The notes below the pieces were generated by a model. It had not been told where the DNA came from. It searched no databases and saw nothing but the letters and a program-made list of their open reading frames with translations. Position numbers and translations under genes: made by a program. A DNA stretch of 64,000 bases, from contig CM042147.1 in the NCBI GenBank assembly GCA_023376005.1, forward strand, positions 120,549,963-120,613,962. The letters run 5' to 3'. The first letter of the stretch is position 1. Every line of letters begins with the position of its first letter. This stretch comes from Doryteuthis pealeii (lineage: Eukaryota > Mollusca > Cephalopoda > Myopsida > Loliginidae). Shown piece by piece: positions 22,591 to 46,369 of the stretch.

Positions 22591-23396
22591 GAGGATCGAC
22601 TGAAAAGTTCATAGGCTGACAAAGATTCTCTCATGGAGTGTGATCGAATTAGGGGTTTCAAAATAGTCCCCTTTGCAGTCCACGCACTTCTTCCATCGGT
22701 GTTGCAGTGCTAGAACCCCATTTGTAAAAAAAAAAGTCACCAACAGCAAATATAATGTCATATGATTTGGTTTGGTTTGGTTTGGTTTGTTTTACGGCAT
22801 ACCAACCTCGGTGGGCCATTTAATGCCCACAAAGTTGTGAAATAAATTCATTCTTAATGCATAATACAATTTTGTTTATAAACTCATGTTTTTCTATTAA
22901 ACCCATAGATGGGACCCTAACAGGTACTACCATTCCGGGTCAGAGTGGACCAGGGAACAATGGTGATGAAGGGGTGCTCCACATTTCCCAAACCTCCAGA
23001 ACTGGAACCTCACCATTAGGTAAAGTTTAACGTCATTCCCAGGATATGTAGACTATCAGCCACCACCTTCTAGTACCCATATGATAAGAAGGATTGGGGG
23101 TTGCCATAAGGGCAATAGGGTTGGGACAATCATATAGGTGCTTGACGTGACCAGCCGATTGATCGGAGGGGCCTCTCCGACTGCCCGTCTAGCCCAAGAA
23201 AAGCCTAAAGTGGAATATTGCAAGTCATGGACTGCTCATCTACCTGGATTCTATCCTTAAGCATCACGGGTCGCCACCCACGGCCAACAGGTAGCCCCAT
23301 TGAGGGAGTCTTACCCCTCTGCAGAAGTGCAGTCGGTGCATTCTAACGCCCCAGCCGACAGGGCGGAATGTCATATGAACTTTTCAGTCCACTCTC
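22591..23396 (-). mobile_element. Mariner remnant split by element D
   Basis: Inverted ends at 22591-22613 (GACTGAAAAGTTCATA core) and 23374-23396. The minus strand of 22622-22715 encodes RWKKCVDCKGDYFE, the C-terminal signature of mariner transposases, shortly before a stop. Most of the transposase is deleted, and a 601-bp retroposon was later inserted. Confidence 0.75.
22766..23366 (-). mobile_element. Element D retroposon (reference copy)
   Basis: 601 bp with a perfect 12-bp target duplication AATGTCATATGA (22754-22765, 23367-23378). Its 3' end (read on minus) is an (AAACC)n-like tail after GCCGTAAAAC; its 5' end starts at the CGCCCTGTCGGCTGGGGC region. No intact ORF. Long target duplications and a simple-repeat tail indicate LINE-mediated retrotransposition. 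Confidence 0.75.
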
Positions 23397-23569
23397 GTAT
23401 ATATAATAAGAAACGTATAACAAGTATTACAGTAATATTATAGCAATACACAAACGTGTCATAATGTAATACAATATTGTAAAAATAGATTTTCATGTTC
23501 TCATGACATAGTAAAAATAAATTAAAACGAGAAAAGAAAGAGTGAGTGATTACACAGAAGCAATAACAC

Positions 23570-23981
23570 TGTAAGATTCAAAGTGATAATACTTGAAGAT
23601 AAAACTCCGACAAAGGTTGATAGACAAAACATTTTATATACAGCACAGAATAAACAGTGTACATAATACATAGAGGTGTACATGAACATACATACATAAG
23701 TAATACAAAGTTACATATAAAAAGATAAGCATAAAAGCAACAGACATGAGACTAGGAATAGTCCATGCTGTATGAATCACTTACAGTAATGTAAGGGGGG
23801 CCAAAGCCTCAACAAGAGGGGGGTAGACAAGAGTCTAACCCATAGTGTCTCGTAGGTCGAGCAACAGGAAAAAAGAAAGAGACGTTCAAATTAGCCGCTT
23901 AAATATCCAAGGCCCCTAGCGGGAACCAGCGAAACTAAATGGGCAGACAACTCCCCAGGCAAATACGAAAAAATGCCTACA
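23570..23981 (-). mobile_element. Solo LTR, family 1
   Basis: Reverse-oriented relative of 2754-3151. It has TG...CA ends and a perfect 4-bp target duplication ACAC at 23566-23569 and 23982-23985. The independent target duplications of the two copies fix the LTR ends. Confidence 0.7.
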
Positions 23982-24555
23982 ACACTAATAAGTGGTATTG
24001 TCTATTTCAATGGAATGGAAAAGAGAGAAAGAGAAAGTTAAATCAATATCATTATACTTTTTACATATTGAACATTTTGCAATATCCCTTAAACTTAAAG
24101 CATACATATCAAACGTTATAATAGTTGAAATATCATACTGTGTTATATCCACATATATAGTTGATAATAGGAATGGTGGAAACCATAAAACTATTAGTAA
24201 AAAGTAATAATCAAACGAGTTCACATGCTGTAAAACCAACCAACCAACCGCAATGCACTTGAAAAGTGTGTTCGTGCCAACGAATTTCCTGGCACACTTA
24301 TATTTCATTTGGCTTCAGGTGAATAGCAACCAATGCCAATTGTACTTAGCGGTAAATAAATCCGTTTATTAATTATAATTACGTGTTTATTTCTATATTA
24401 GCATAATACCTGTAAAAAATGATTGGATTATTTACGTAATGATAATGACACCTGCTTAGAATACAAGTAGTTATGCCCTCTGCTAAGTATGAAAATTTCG
24501 CCTCTTAACCTTCTGCTTGGCCTGTGGGAATTAAAATAAAACTAAAACAAAATTA

Positions 24556-24786
24556 GGACCATATAACCTTTAGGCACCCCTTTTTGATCTCGATTAAGAA
24601 AGGACATGCTTTTCATTTACACCGTCAATATCCGGTTGTTTGTTAGGGGTTAGGGTTAGGGATAGGGTTATAATTTTTAAAATCTAAAAATCGTCTGTTA
24701 AAACAACCGGATATTGACGGTGTAAATGAAAAACATGCCCTTTCTTAATCAAGATCAAAAAGGGGTGCCTAAAGGTCATATGGTCC
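24556..24786. mobile_element. hAT-like fold-back MITE, family FB2, with telomere-like loop
   Basis: 231 bp, the same arms as 1597-1818, perfect 8-bp duplication CAAAATTA (24548-24555, 24787-24794). The loop has TTAGGG-type repeats at 24643-24670. Confidence 0.82.
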
Positions 24787-24825
24787 CAAAATTAAAATAA
24801 TAAAAACAAAAAAAAAACAAAGAAC

Positions 24826-25094
24826 AAACTCCCATGGGCCTTCACCGGAAGAATCCTCCGCACATGTGCGACAAAAGGACTGACTCCCGACCCTCAAAAG
24901 AAATATCTCGGCCACATTCCAGGTTAGGCCTTAACAGTGTCTGATCGCTCCAACTAGCCAGGGAGATACTCCCTTACTACAGGCGACTATGACCCGGTCA
25001 ATAAAGCCTAAATCATAAAAACACCTTTTGTCTCTGTCTCTTTCTTTTTCGTTCCTTAAATTCCTTCCCTTTCAGCGCGACCAAATGAGATGGG
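24826..25094 (+). mobile_element. Possible solo LTR
   Basis: GC-richer than its surroundings, with AATAAA near 25001 and a pyrimidine tract after it, but no clear ends or target duplication. Confidence 0.25.
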
Positions 25095-25229
25095 GTAAAA
25101 AGCAAAAACCTAAGAACACGCAACCAAGAATATCCAGCTACATTAAACCTTAAAACACCCCCAAACCTTTTCATACCTCATGGGCATCAGTATGATATAT
25201 ATGCGATTTGTGAAAAGTGTTACACGCCT

Positions 25230-25260
<31 letters not shown>

Positions 25261-25964
25261 CTTAATATATAAATTTTGCTGTTTATCTGTCTGTTTGTTT
25301 CTGGGTCCAGATTCGGCGTAAAATCTTGTCACAAAATCAACCGTTTTTCCCCGCCTCGAACGAATTTCTAAGTCGCTTGCAATATAACTTGATAAAGGTA
25401 GCGATTTTTCTGCATATTTTGCTTTAAAAAATCGCTTACTAAAAATGACATTAAGAAACATCAATTTATTAGAAAAAGAATTGAAAAAAAAATGCTTATT
25501 CATTTTTAATAATATTTTTAAATAACTAATTTGTTAATCATATTTTTTATAACGAATTCTCTTTTTTTATCACATAAAAACAATTGTTTTTGATGATAGC
25601 TTTTATAATTATTCACAGCTGTGATTGTGTTATTGTTAACCATGACCTTCTCGCAAACTGGTAACGTTAGCCTTATTGCAAATCGAACCACCGACAGAAA
25701 TAAGATAAGTAGGTATTTACCCATCATATTTGAATATTACACAAGATCTCAAGTATGTGGCATCCAGCGAGGAACAAACTCGCTATTCAGTAGTAATGGA
25801 TCTGCGAGACTAGCTTGCTAACTATTACACCACAATGGGACGCTTTAGGAAAGTATTAATTTCCCTGACCTTCCACCAGTCCAGATTAACATAAAGTCTT
25901 TTTAACATGGGGAGCCACAAACAAACCGAAGCTCATGTGATGGCAAGTGAAAAAAATTTTTTTC

Positions 25965-26278
25965 ATTTCACCGTAAATCTACACCGAAAATACGAATGTG
26001 TTCGAATCAATACAACTGCATGTTTGAACGCGAAAATATCATAAAATGTGTTCTTAATTGTGCTTGCACATTATTTGAAATGAACTTAATTGTTACTAAG
26101 AACACATTTTATGATATTTTCGTGTTAAAACATGCAGTTGTATTGATTCGAACAAATTCGTATTTTCAATGTAGATTTACGGTGAAATGAAAATGGCCGA
26201 CCAAAACGTAAGGCTTCCTCAAAGTGACACAAACAAGGGGAGGTTTCTCTCATTTATGTAACTAATGTTCAGATTACC
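25965..26278. mobile_element. FB1 MITE, left end missing
   Basis: Starts within the left arm (TTTCATTTCACCGTAAATC) and keeps the complete right end GTTCAGATTACC. Confidence 0.75.
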
Positions 26279-26959
26279 AAAAAAGGTAGTCTCGCAAATC
26301 CATTATTGTTGAATCGACAGTAGGGGGGGGTAGCGAAAAAGCTAGTCTCGCAGATCCATCATTATGAATGACGAGTTGGATCCTTGCAGGAGGCCCCATT
26401 AAAATCCCTACGTAAAAAAAAAAAGTGTTTATCCAGTCACTCTGAAAAGAAAAATAAATTTATCCTATTCAAAATTTTTAAAAATTCCATGTTGTTATCC
26501 TTTAAATTTTATTTTTTAATTATCTTCACGAATATAAATGAAATCTTCATTATTTTTGCTCAAAAAGCAATATCTGGTGATAGTGAATGATACTTTGTCA
26601 TTAACTTTTTTTTTCACAGTTCACTTCGGACATACATACATACACACAACTGTCCTTTATATAGATAGATAGATAGATAGATAGATAACCAACTTTTTTG
26701 CTACATTTTGTCGAGGAGACAAAAACATTTCCTGATGCCTGAGTTTTGATTAGTGACCCTGATTCGCCAGGAACTTTAAGTCACGGTAACTAAGAGACTT
26801 TGTTTCGGATCATAAGGGAATACAAATATCTAATTATACTTCTGTTAATTAATAAAAAGTTATCTAAATATTTTTACAATACACTGATACATGTCACAAA
26901 CAAAAACACAAAACGAATTAAAAGTGGCATGCATATATTCCCGCATGCAGTCAAAACTA

Positions 26960-27047
26960 GTAGATTAAATTTTAGCCAATCAGAACGTTGCTATTATTCA
27001 CTGCCCGGAAGTTTCACTCGGAGGAACATTCTCCATCCAGTCTCAAA
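26960..27047 (+). promoter_or_regulatory. NEDD8 proximal promoter and 5' leader
   Basis: A CCAAT box (CCAATCAG, 26976-26983) and a perfect ETS/GABP-type site (CCGGAAGT, 27005-27012) lie within 75 bp of the NEDD8 ATG. Both are typical of TATA-less housekeeping promoters. The transcription start is not visible. Confidence 0.55.
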
Positions 27048-39291
<12,244 letters not shown>

Positions 39292-39580
39292 GAACTCCAA
39301 ACGTTGACCATTAGGACTTCTACTTCTTTAACTACTTTCTTTATGTATGGTGTAATCTTGCATTGAGCAGCTGGAGGAGGATTTACTTCCATCCCACTTT
39401 ATGTCCTCCATGTAACAACAAAAGAAAGCTTCCTTTTTTTTTTTTTCTTTTTTTTTTTCTTCTCCCACCCCCTTATTTTTTTATCACTCAATTTTTATCT
39501 TTTTTTTTTCCTTTTTCTTTTTTTTATAAATAATAATAAACTTGATCTTTCTTATGGCTTAGTTCACTGGAATAAATTAT
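39292..39580 (+). terminator. NEDD8 3' UTR with polyadenylation signals
   Basis: After the TAG at 39289-39291 comes a pyrimidine-rich 3' UTR with long T tracts. Two AATAAA signals occur, at 39535-39540 and 39571-39576, about 245-285 nt past the stop. Confidence 0.6.
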
Positions 39581-40439
39581 CAAAATTAAGCTCTTTTTTT
39601 TTTTTGTTTTCAATAACAAACATTGATGTGTATTAAATATATTATTTACTAGCTTAAAATAAGTCGCTGATTTCTTATTAGCTAAGGGAAATCAGCGACC
39701 AAGTTGGTGAAAGGTTAACTGTTGTCAATAACTTCCTATAATGGTCATAATGGTAACTTTTCATTTACCATAAAAGTATTTAAATTTTAGTACACTAGTC
39801 ATAATTCATAGGCAACCCATGAATTATGTAACAATTCAACTTAATTATGTTGGATTATTTGGTGATATACTTATTTACTAAGCTTAGCTTAGATATGGCA
39901 CAAGGCCAGATTATGGAGCACCCAATGAGAATCGAACTCACTAACAATGGTCTGCGAATTTAACTTGCTAACCATTACACCCACATGAAGTGCCCTATTT
40001 GGTGATATAAGCCATGCTACCATACACCACTTAAATTTATAGACTAGGCGAGGAAATGTGGTTTAAACCTCGGCCAATCAACAGCCCTATTACGTGGCTG
40101 GTTGACTACTTAATCACTGATACTGAGAGATGTCCATTTGAAATCATTGATGAAGGACTTGCAATACTGAGGAGCACCACGGAACAACCGAATTATTCTT
40201 TACCAAGGATTTCCGCTGGACAAACGCTCTTGCTTAAAGGATGGCCCATAAAATCGTGACAAATTTTAGCACAGCAAATGAGGTATGTCAATCTTCCAAA
40301 TGTAAAGAACCTGCCTGCCTTGAAAATCTGCATTACAGTTGCCGTCTTGAACACTGATTTTTTTTGGCACTGGTTGGAAGTATACAGCGATCTTACCATG
40401 GAGCAAGAACAGAATAAACAATAACTCAAGCCTTTGTTT

Positions 40440-40955
40440 TATGGTCTTTGAATTCATAATGATCACTGATTTGCATAAACGGCATAAGCTCTTACAATGT
40501 GCAGGTTTGAGTAACGATGCGTGGTTGAAGTTGAATGTATGATCAAAATCTATCGTGTGTGAAGAGGGTGCTTTGTGTGTTGTTTGTCTTTATCGATCTC
40601 TGGTGTTTGTAGATTCGTTTATCAAGCTTTCATTTAAACACAACAAAACCTTGATAAACAAATCTATGAACAACGGAATGGCTTGTATGTGTGTGTATAC
40701 AAACACATATACACTTTGTTTGAAAATCACATTGGCGAGAAACTGTCAGTAACCAAGCAATGTTGACTTCATGTCCACACAACTCTTAGATATAGAGGCT
40801 CTATCAATAATATTGAGCACTGTTTACTTATAAATATTGCACACCATGTTTTCAATATTAATATGTAAATGTATATATATTATATATTATATTGTGTGTG
40901 TGTGAATACATGGTAATATTGGTGGTTAAAGGTTAACTTCCTGATCTAACAAGGT
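40440..40955 (+). repeat. Dispersed 500-bp repeat, copy 2
   Basis: Partner of 30445-30945, just downstream of NEDD8. Confidence 0.8.
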
Positions 40956-41023
40956 TGGAAGTATACAGCGATCTTACCATAGAGCCCAAGACCAGAAACA
41001 ATCACTCAAGACAATATTTGCTT

Positions 41024-41315
41024 GGTAATCTGAACATTAGCTACATAAATGAGAGTAACCTCCCCTTGTTTATTTCATTTTGAGGACGCCATGTTTTGGT
41101 CGGCCATTTTCATTTCACCATAAATCTACACTGAAAATATTATTTGAAATGAACTAAATTGTTATTAAGAACACATCTGATATTTTTGTGTTAAAACATG
41201 CAGTTGTATTGATTTACGGTGAAATGAAAATAGCCGACCAAAACATGTGGCTTCCTCAAAGTGAAATAAACAAGGGGAGGTTACTCTCATTTATGTAGCT
41301 AATGTTCAGATTACC
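41024..41315. mobile_element. FB1 MITE, internally shortened
   Basis: Both termini are present; flanking 8-mers match 7/8 (41016-41023, 41316-41323). Confidence 0.78.
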
Positions 41316-41329
41316 ATTTACTTTACTAA

Positions 41330-41583
41330 GGGCTGGTTTAGCTCAGTCGGTACAGTGTCTGCCTAAGAACCGCAAGGTTCCTGGTTTGGTACTGGCCCTC
41401 ACCAACTCAGCGTATGAGTACAACAGGATCTGTGCGGTAAAGTAAGGAGCTGATCGTAGGTGTGGTTCCGGCTCAGATGCAAAAACAATCTCCTTGGTCT
41501 GATGCTAGTGAAAAGGGGATAGACTCCTTTGCTGTTTGGCTGATATCGACTTTAGGCCATCCTGACGACTTTACTTACTTACA
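41330..41583 (+). mobile_element. SINE-A, full length
   Basis: Follows directly on an FB1 MITE. The 60 bp after its tail is repeated after the SINE-A at 54.8 kb. Confidence 0.8.
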
Positions 41584-41639
41584 GAATTGTCTCAGTAAAG
41601 ATACACCTGAATCTATACAGAAATAAGAAGCAAACCAGT

Positions 41640-41920
41640 AAATCTACCCAACCCCTCCGCACAAGCAGAATTTGACACTAGATCAATTTTTAAGTAGAGT
41701 TTAACAGGTTTGAATTCAGTTTTTCCTTCTCGTAGACCGATTGCCATACCAAGGTTAAAGAACCCATTGTCCCATACTAGCTGGAGAGAGAATAATTGGA
41801 TTAATACCTTTCCCAAGGATTTTAGCACTATGTGAAATGCCAACAGCCTTGTCCAGGATTTGAATTCGGTTTGTCATGTCTATTTTCTATGATGATAACC
41901 ATTACACCATATGCCTCTCT
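41640..41920 (-). mobile_element. SINE-B, tRNA-derived (near full length)
   Basis: Minus strand: A-box region GGTGTAATGGTTATCATC near 41915, B box near 41868, body with GTATGGCAATCGGTCTA, tail ending GGAGGGGTTGGGTAGATTTA. Confidence 0.72.
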
Positions 41921-42411
41921 TTACTACAATATACTGTCAACAAACTAACTGGGCCATGAGTCAAATCCTGGGTCATAGGATCAAATATGATATGTTGACC
42001 AGCTTATGGGTCTTGGCTACTAGTTCATCATGATCTGCTAATTACCTCTACAATTGGGTAGGTCGATTTTCAACTTTTCTTTTTAATATCAAAAAGATTC
42101 ACCCAAGGAAAGATGGGAATTGGTATGATAAGTACTGACACCAAAAAATAGATTTCAAACTTGCACCAATTTTTGAGTATTTAGTTATAAAAATCCTTTT
42201 TTATAATACATTTAGATATAAGTAAGTAAAAGTAAAGTTGTCGGGACGGCCTAATGTCGGTACCGGCCAGACAGCGAGGGAGTCTATCCCCTTTTTACAA
42301 GGTATGGATCCAGCTATTTTTCCTCTAGGAAAACTCTGAATGAATTCAAACCCGTTAAACTTGGATTAAAAAATGAACTGGGTTTTGGGTTAATACATAA
42401 ATTAAAAGATA

Positions 42412-42655
42412 AGTCGTCAGGGTGGCCTATTGTTGGTATCAGCCATACACTGAGGGAGTCTATCCCCTTTTCACTAGCGCTAAATCAAGGAAGTTATTTT
42501 AGCATCTGAGGTGGAGCGCCACACCTACCATCAGCTCCTTACTTTACCACACAGATCCCTGTGCTACACATTTGCTGAGTTTGGCGAGGGACGGTATTGA
42601 ACAAAGAACCTTGTGATTACTAGCCAAACACTCTACCGACTGAGCTAAAATCCTT
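42412..42655 (-). mobile_element. SINE-A, full length, reverse
   Basis: tRNA head at 42655, tail at 42412. A truncated reverse copy precedes it at about 42232-42305. Confidence 0.8.
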
Positions 42656-42949
42656 AAAAATCTTATTTCAATCCAGAAAAGATGATCAGTTTATTCTATT
42701 TAAATAAAATCAATAAGATCTATCAAAATTAGCATTTAAATTGAAATTATAACCCCCACCCTTACAGGTCAGATAAGCTCCATTTACCTCATTGAGATAT
42801 GTCGGAATTGCAGGATATCTCCTTAATTCTTTGCAGCATATTGAAAATATACAAACCAACTGCCCAGTATTAACCGGAAAGATAAGCAATTTTATATCTA
42901 CTAGCAAAATGAAAAACTCCCCCAGGATTATTCATTCTACCTGTTGAGA

Positions 42950-43235
42950 TTTCTGTATATAAGGTGTGTGTTAGATGCCCACTCCTGTTTATAGACTCGG
43001 CAATAACCATGTGACTATACTCTTGGCCAATCACTGGCAGTACTCTGCTGCTGTTATTGTTATTCATACCGGCTGTTCTGGTCATAGCTACGCATAGCTG
43101 CTTTGTACCTTCGTGGACGACGGAACATAGGATTATATCACTGGACCTTTGACACTACGTAGGATTCCATAACTCAGGACTTATTCACTTACCAAAAGTC
43201 CTTTTCAACTGGCCAAGAATGGTGTTCAAACAATT
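42950..43235 (+). repeat. Dispersed repeat with TATA and CCAAT-like motifs
   Basis: Shares GTATATAAGG, TCTTGGCCAATCACTGGCAG and GATTCCATAACTCAGGAC with 55380-55640. Could be a decayed LTR or promoter-bearing element. Confidence 0.55.
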
Positions 43236-44280
43236 AACACTACCAACTTCTTAGTTCTTGATGTAACTTTTAGAGTTTGGGGGATCATGAGAGTCTGGGT
43301 TGAGCAACTTTAACTGGTCTGTGTTGAGGTGGAGTTGCATGTCATGGACCAGAAATAAGTCTATAGAATAAGTCTAAGTGTTCATAATAAAGAACTAAGA
43401 TGAAAGCAGAGAGAGACAACTCCATTATATGACCCATTACAGCTATGAGTTAATAGTGATAGGCTGATACCGACTTTAGGCCACCCCAACGACTTTACTT
43501 ACAAGTTGATCCTAATGAATGCTTACTACTTACTATGATTAGTTGATGAGAATAGTGAGGAAATTATAAGATTTGAAGAGTGTGTAGTGTCAGATTTCCA
43601 AGTGAAGAATAGTTGCTTGTCTTGAGAAAATCAGCTGTTCAGATTCCAGTTTTATCTGAGCTTAAATATGAACCTCTGACCCCAGCCATTTACTATGGTT
43701 AGCTGGGCACAAGGCCAGATGTATAGAGCACTCAATGAAAATGAAATTCACAATTTGTGTATATATATATATGATGGACTCTAGACCTGTGGATATACAG
43801 AGTCTTGATTTAACCTTCTCTCACTTTTTTCTTTCTTTCCTTTTCATTACATTACATTACATTACATTCAAACAGATTGTGGTCGCTTCTACGCACTCAG
43901 CCCCTCTCTATCTTTCTCCTACTCTTTATTTCATTCTTTTTTTTCTTTCTTATTATATTTTTTGTGTAGCATGTCCTATTTCTTCCCTTTCTTTATAATA
44001 AAAACGGAATGGTACATTATTTGACAGAGGTGACCACACTCATGAGAAATAAGAATTTGCGATCAAGCGACACCAGATAATCAGGAATTACATTTTTGCA
44101 TTACATCTTGGATGATTTGGACAGTCTCATTTTTAACCAGAGGGTGTTGCAAGATGATAATCATCAGAAGATTAAGGAACATTGTATTAATATATATATA
44201 CCAAACTCTTTTTGAGTTTTATTTTTGGATTAAAAATGCTTCTGATTTTTAAAAATAAAATTTATTTTATTTTTGATACA
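43080..44280. other. Intergenic, no gene seen
   Basis: Contains a SINE-A scrap (43452-43503), a (ACATT)n run (43845-43869) and AT-rich unique sequence. Confidence 0.6.
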
Positions 44281-44374
44281 GAATGTGCATTTTAAAAATT
44301 CCAGCATTCCAGCATGTGTTTGTACCCCCTGTTTCTTCCAACAGTTTTTATCCCTTCTTTCCTTCATATTTTTT

Positions 44375-44424
44375 GCTCGTGATGAAGACCCTTCTACTAA
44401 GTGGGCGAAACAGATTCTGTCAGC
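44375..44424 (+). ncRNA. Degenerate hammerhead-like motif
   Basis: GCT, a core mutated to CGTGATGA, an imperfect stem II, GAAA 44407-44410, stem III CAG/CTG with loop ATT (44411-44419), TC 44420-44421, AGC closing stem I. Downstream at about 44470 is the shared GTCGGATTAACTTCC end, then (AT)n. Probably an inactive relative of the 1.2-kb element. Confidence 0.35.
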
Positions 44425-44492
44425 AGATTATAATTACTAATTGTTTTTTCAAAACGTTAAATTCATTCTGTCGGATTAACTTCCATTTATTT

Positions 44493-44548
<56 letters not shown>

Positions 44549-44549
44549 T

Positions 44550-45200
44550 AGCAAATATATGCACCCTCCGGGTGCAAGTATTGAAGTTTTAATATAATAA
44601 AATATCATATTAAATTAGAAAGGCTAATGAAACTGAATAAGAATGCAGATAAAAAGATTTGGAACAGAGGGGGTATGACTGAAAAATAGAACAACTTTGA
44701 AACTAACTCTTCCATCATTTTCCTTACTCCCGTCTTTCATTGGTAAATTTTCCTAATTTAACTATTTAGTTAAAATAGGAAGTAAAGAATAATATTACAG
44801 TTATTTCTTCTTGTTAATGGATTTCTTTTAAGATTTATCCCCGAGATTTTTGCTCATATTTATTAATATAAAACCAAACAATTAGAAATCAATAATACTA
44901 AGCATATATTTATTAAAATCAAATTTTTAAGATCAATATGCAAATTAGCCTTCCAATTCACACTGTAAACCGCTATTTTTGTTGTATATATAAATACAAT
45001 TGCATGTTATTAGTATGTAGATATGGTCAACAGTATTAATGATGTAAAACAATTTTATTAATAATTGAGGTTTAAATAAAAAATAAAATCATGGAGAATG
45101 TGATGTAAATAACAAAGGGAATTGTGACTTGAATAGTAATATAGTTTCGGTTACAGACATACAAACCCACAATCTCCATTATAATAAGATATATCTATAT
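44550..45200 (+). repeat. Dispersed block with a single minisatellite unit
   Basis: Homologous to 50780-51400 over about 600 bp (AATTAGAAAGGC... to the ACACAATCTCCATTATAAT end). It carries one TGCACC...GGTGCA unit where the other has twelve. Confidence 0.8.
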
Positions 45201-45479
45201 ATATATTAATACCTACCTTTTAACCTCTAAATTTGGCATACATCAGAGTGGGAGGAGGAGAGAAGGAATATATATCTACTAAACACTATGACTACCACAT
45301 GCTTCTACTATGCCAATCAACAGGCAAACCAATTTTCGGTTATTTCCTATAACTCCAACATAAACAAAGTGGAACCACTCTTGACTGATAAATTATTTAT
45401 TCATTTTCCAATTAAACTAACCCTAAACCAGTCTTCTTTTATCCTAGTATTTATTTACCTCGTACTCCACTTGTACGGG

Positions 45480-45705
45480 TTAGGCACAAGGTCCTATTAA
45501 CGTGGGACCACCCACAAACCGAGGCTCATGGGTGGCAGGTGAAAATTGCGTCGATCCCGTCAAAATTCCCCCTCAGGCGCTGGGCAATAAAGCCAGCCCT
45601 ACCCCTTTAAATCGAAGGGGCAGGTGTTGCCTGGGGGGGATGGCCCCTGGGATCGATGCCGTTAATTATAGCAACCCCACCCGATGGGTGGGTTTGCATA
45701 CTTCT
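45480..45705 (+). repeat. GC-rich dispersed repeat
   Basis: Reverse of 35235-35500 (GGGTTAGGCACAAGGTCC, GGGACCACCCACAAACCGAG). It lies inside an inverted pair: 45330-45440 is complementary to 45735-45800. Confidence 0.6.
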
Positions 45706-46293
45706 TTTATCCTAGTAGATCAATAAATAAATAAATAATTTATCAGTCAAGAGTGGTCTCCCTTTGTTTATGTTGGAGTTATAGGAAATAACCCAACTTT
45801 CTCTGTCAAGATACCTATCCTATTGCTTTTGATGGAACATTACAGTAGTATTAGAATTGCAATAATTATTAATAAATTTTAAATTTCATAAAAATTAACT
45901 ATCCCTCAAAAGCAAACAGGCATATATCAAATTTCAGTTTGTTTAATGGCATACCAACCTTCTTTGGTTATTTAATGCCAAAGCCATCCTTGTAAAAGAA
46001 TAGTGGTGGCATGATTTAACCAATAGTTGGAAGGATGAAGGGGTTCATACCTTTCCCAAGGGTATTAGTCGAAAAGTGAAAGTAATGAAAAAAATTTCAA
46101 AAAGAAAAACACTTATATTAAGAAATATAAATAATTTAATAAAAAAAAAAACGCATATTTAGACTTCCCCTCAACACCCCACCCCCCAGAAAAAACACGC
46201 TTATTTAGGGGAAAAAAAAAAAAAAAAAAAAAAAATGTTTATATCAAATATGAAAAAATTGATTTAAAATAGAAAAGCATTTTTAAAAAAAAG

Positions 46294-46299
46294 TTTATT
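46294..46299 (-). terminator. APRT polyadenylation signal
   Basis: AATAAA on the minus strand, about 70 nt after the APRT stop codon, in an A/T-rich 3' UTR. Confidence 0.55.
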
Positions 46300-46369
46300 T
46301 CAAGAAAAAAAAAACATATCAAGAAATATATTTTAAAGTTTAGTTCAAATTTTTGAATGATTGAAAAAT

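Noticed and set aside
24643..24670. Chromosome-end telomere repeat
   Set aside because: Only about four irregular TTAGGG units in the loop of a MITE with its own target duplication.
40056..40259. 67-residue plus-strand frame downstream of NEDD8
   Set aside because: Short, no motif, between repeats.
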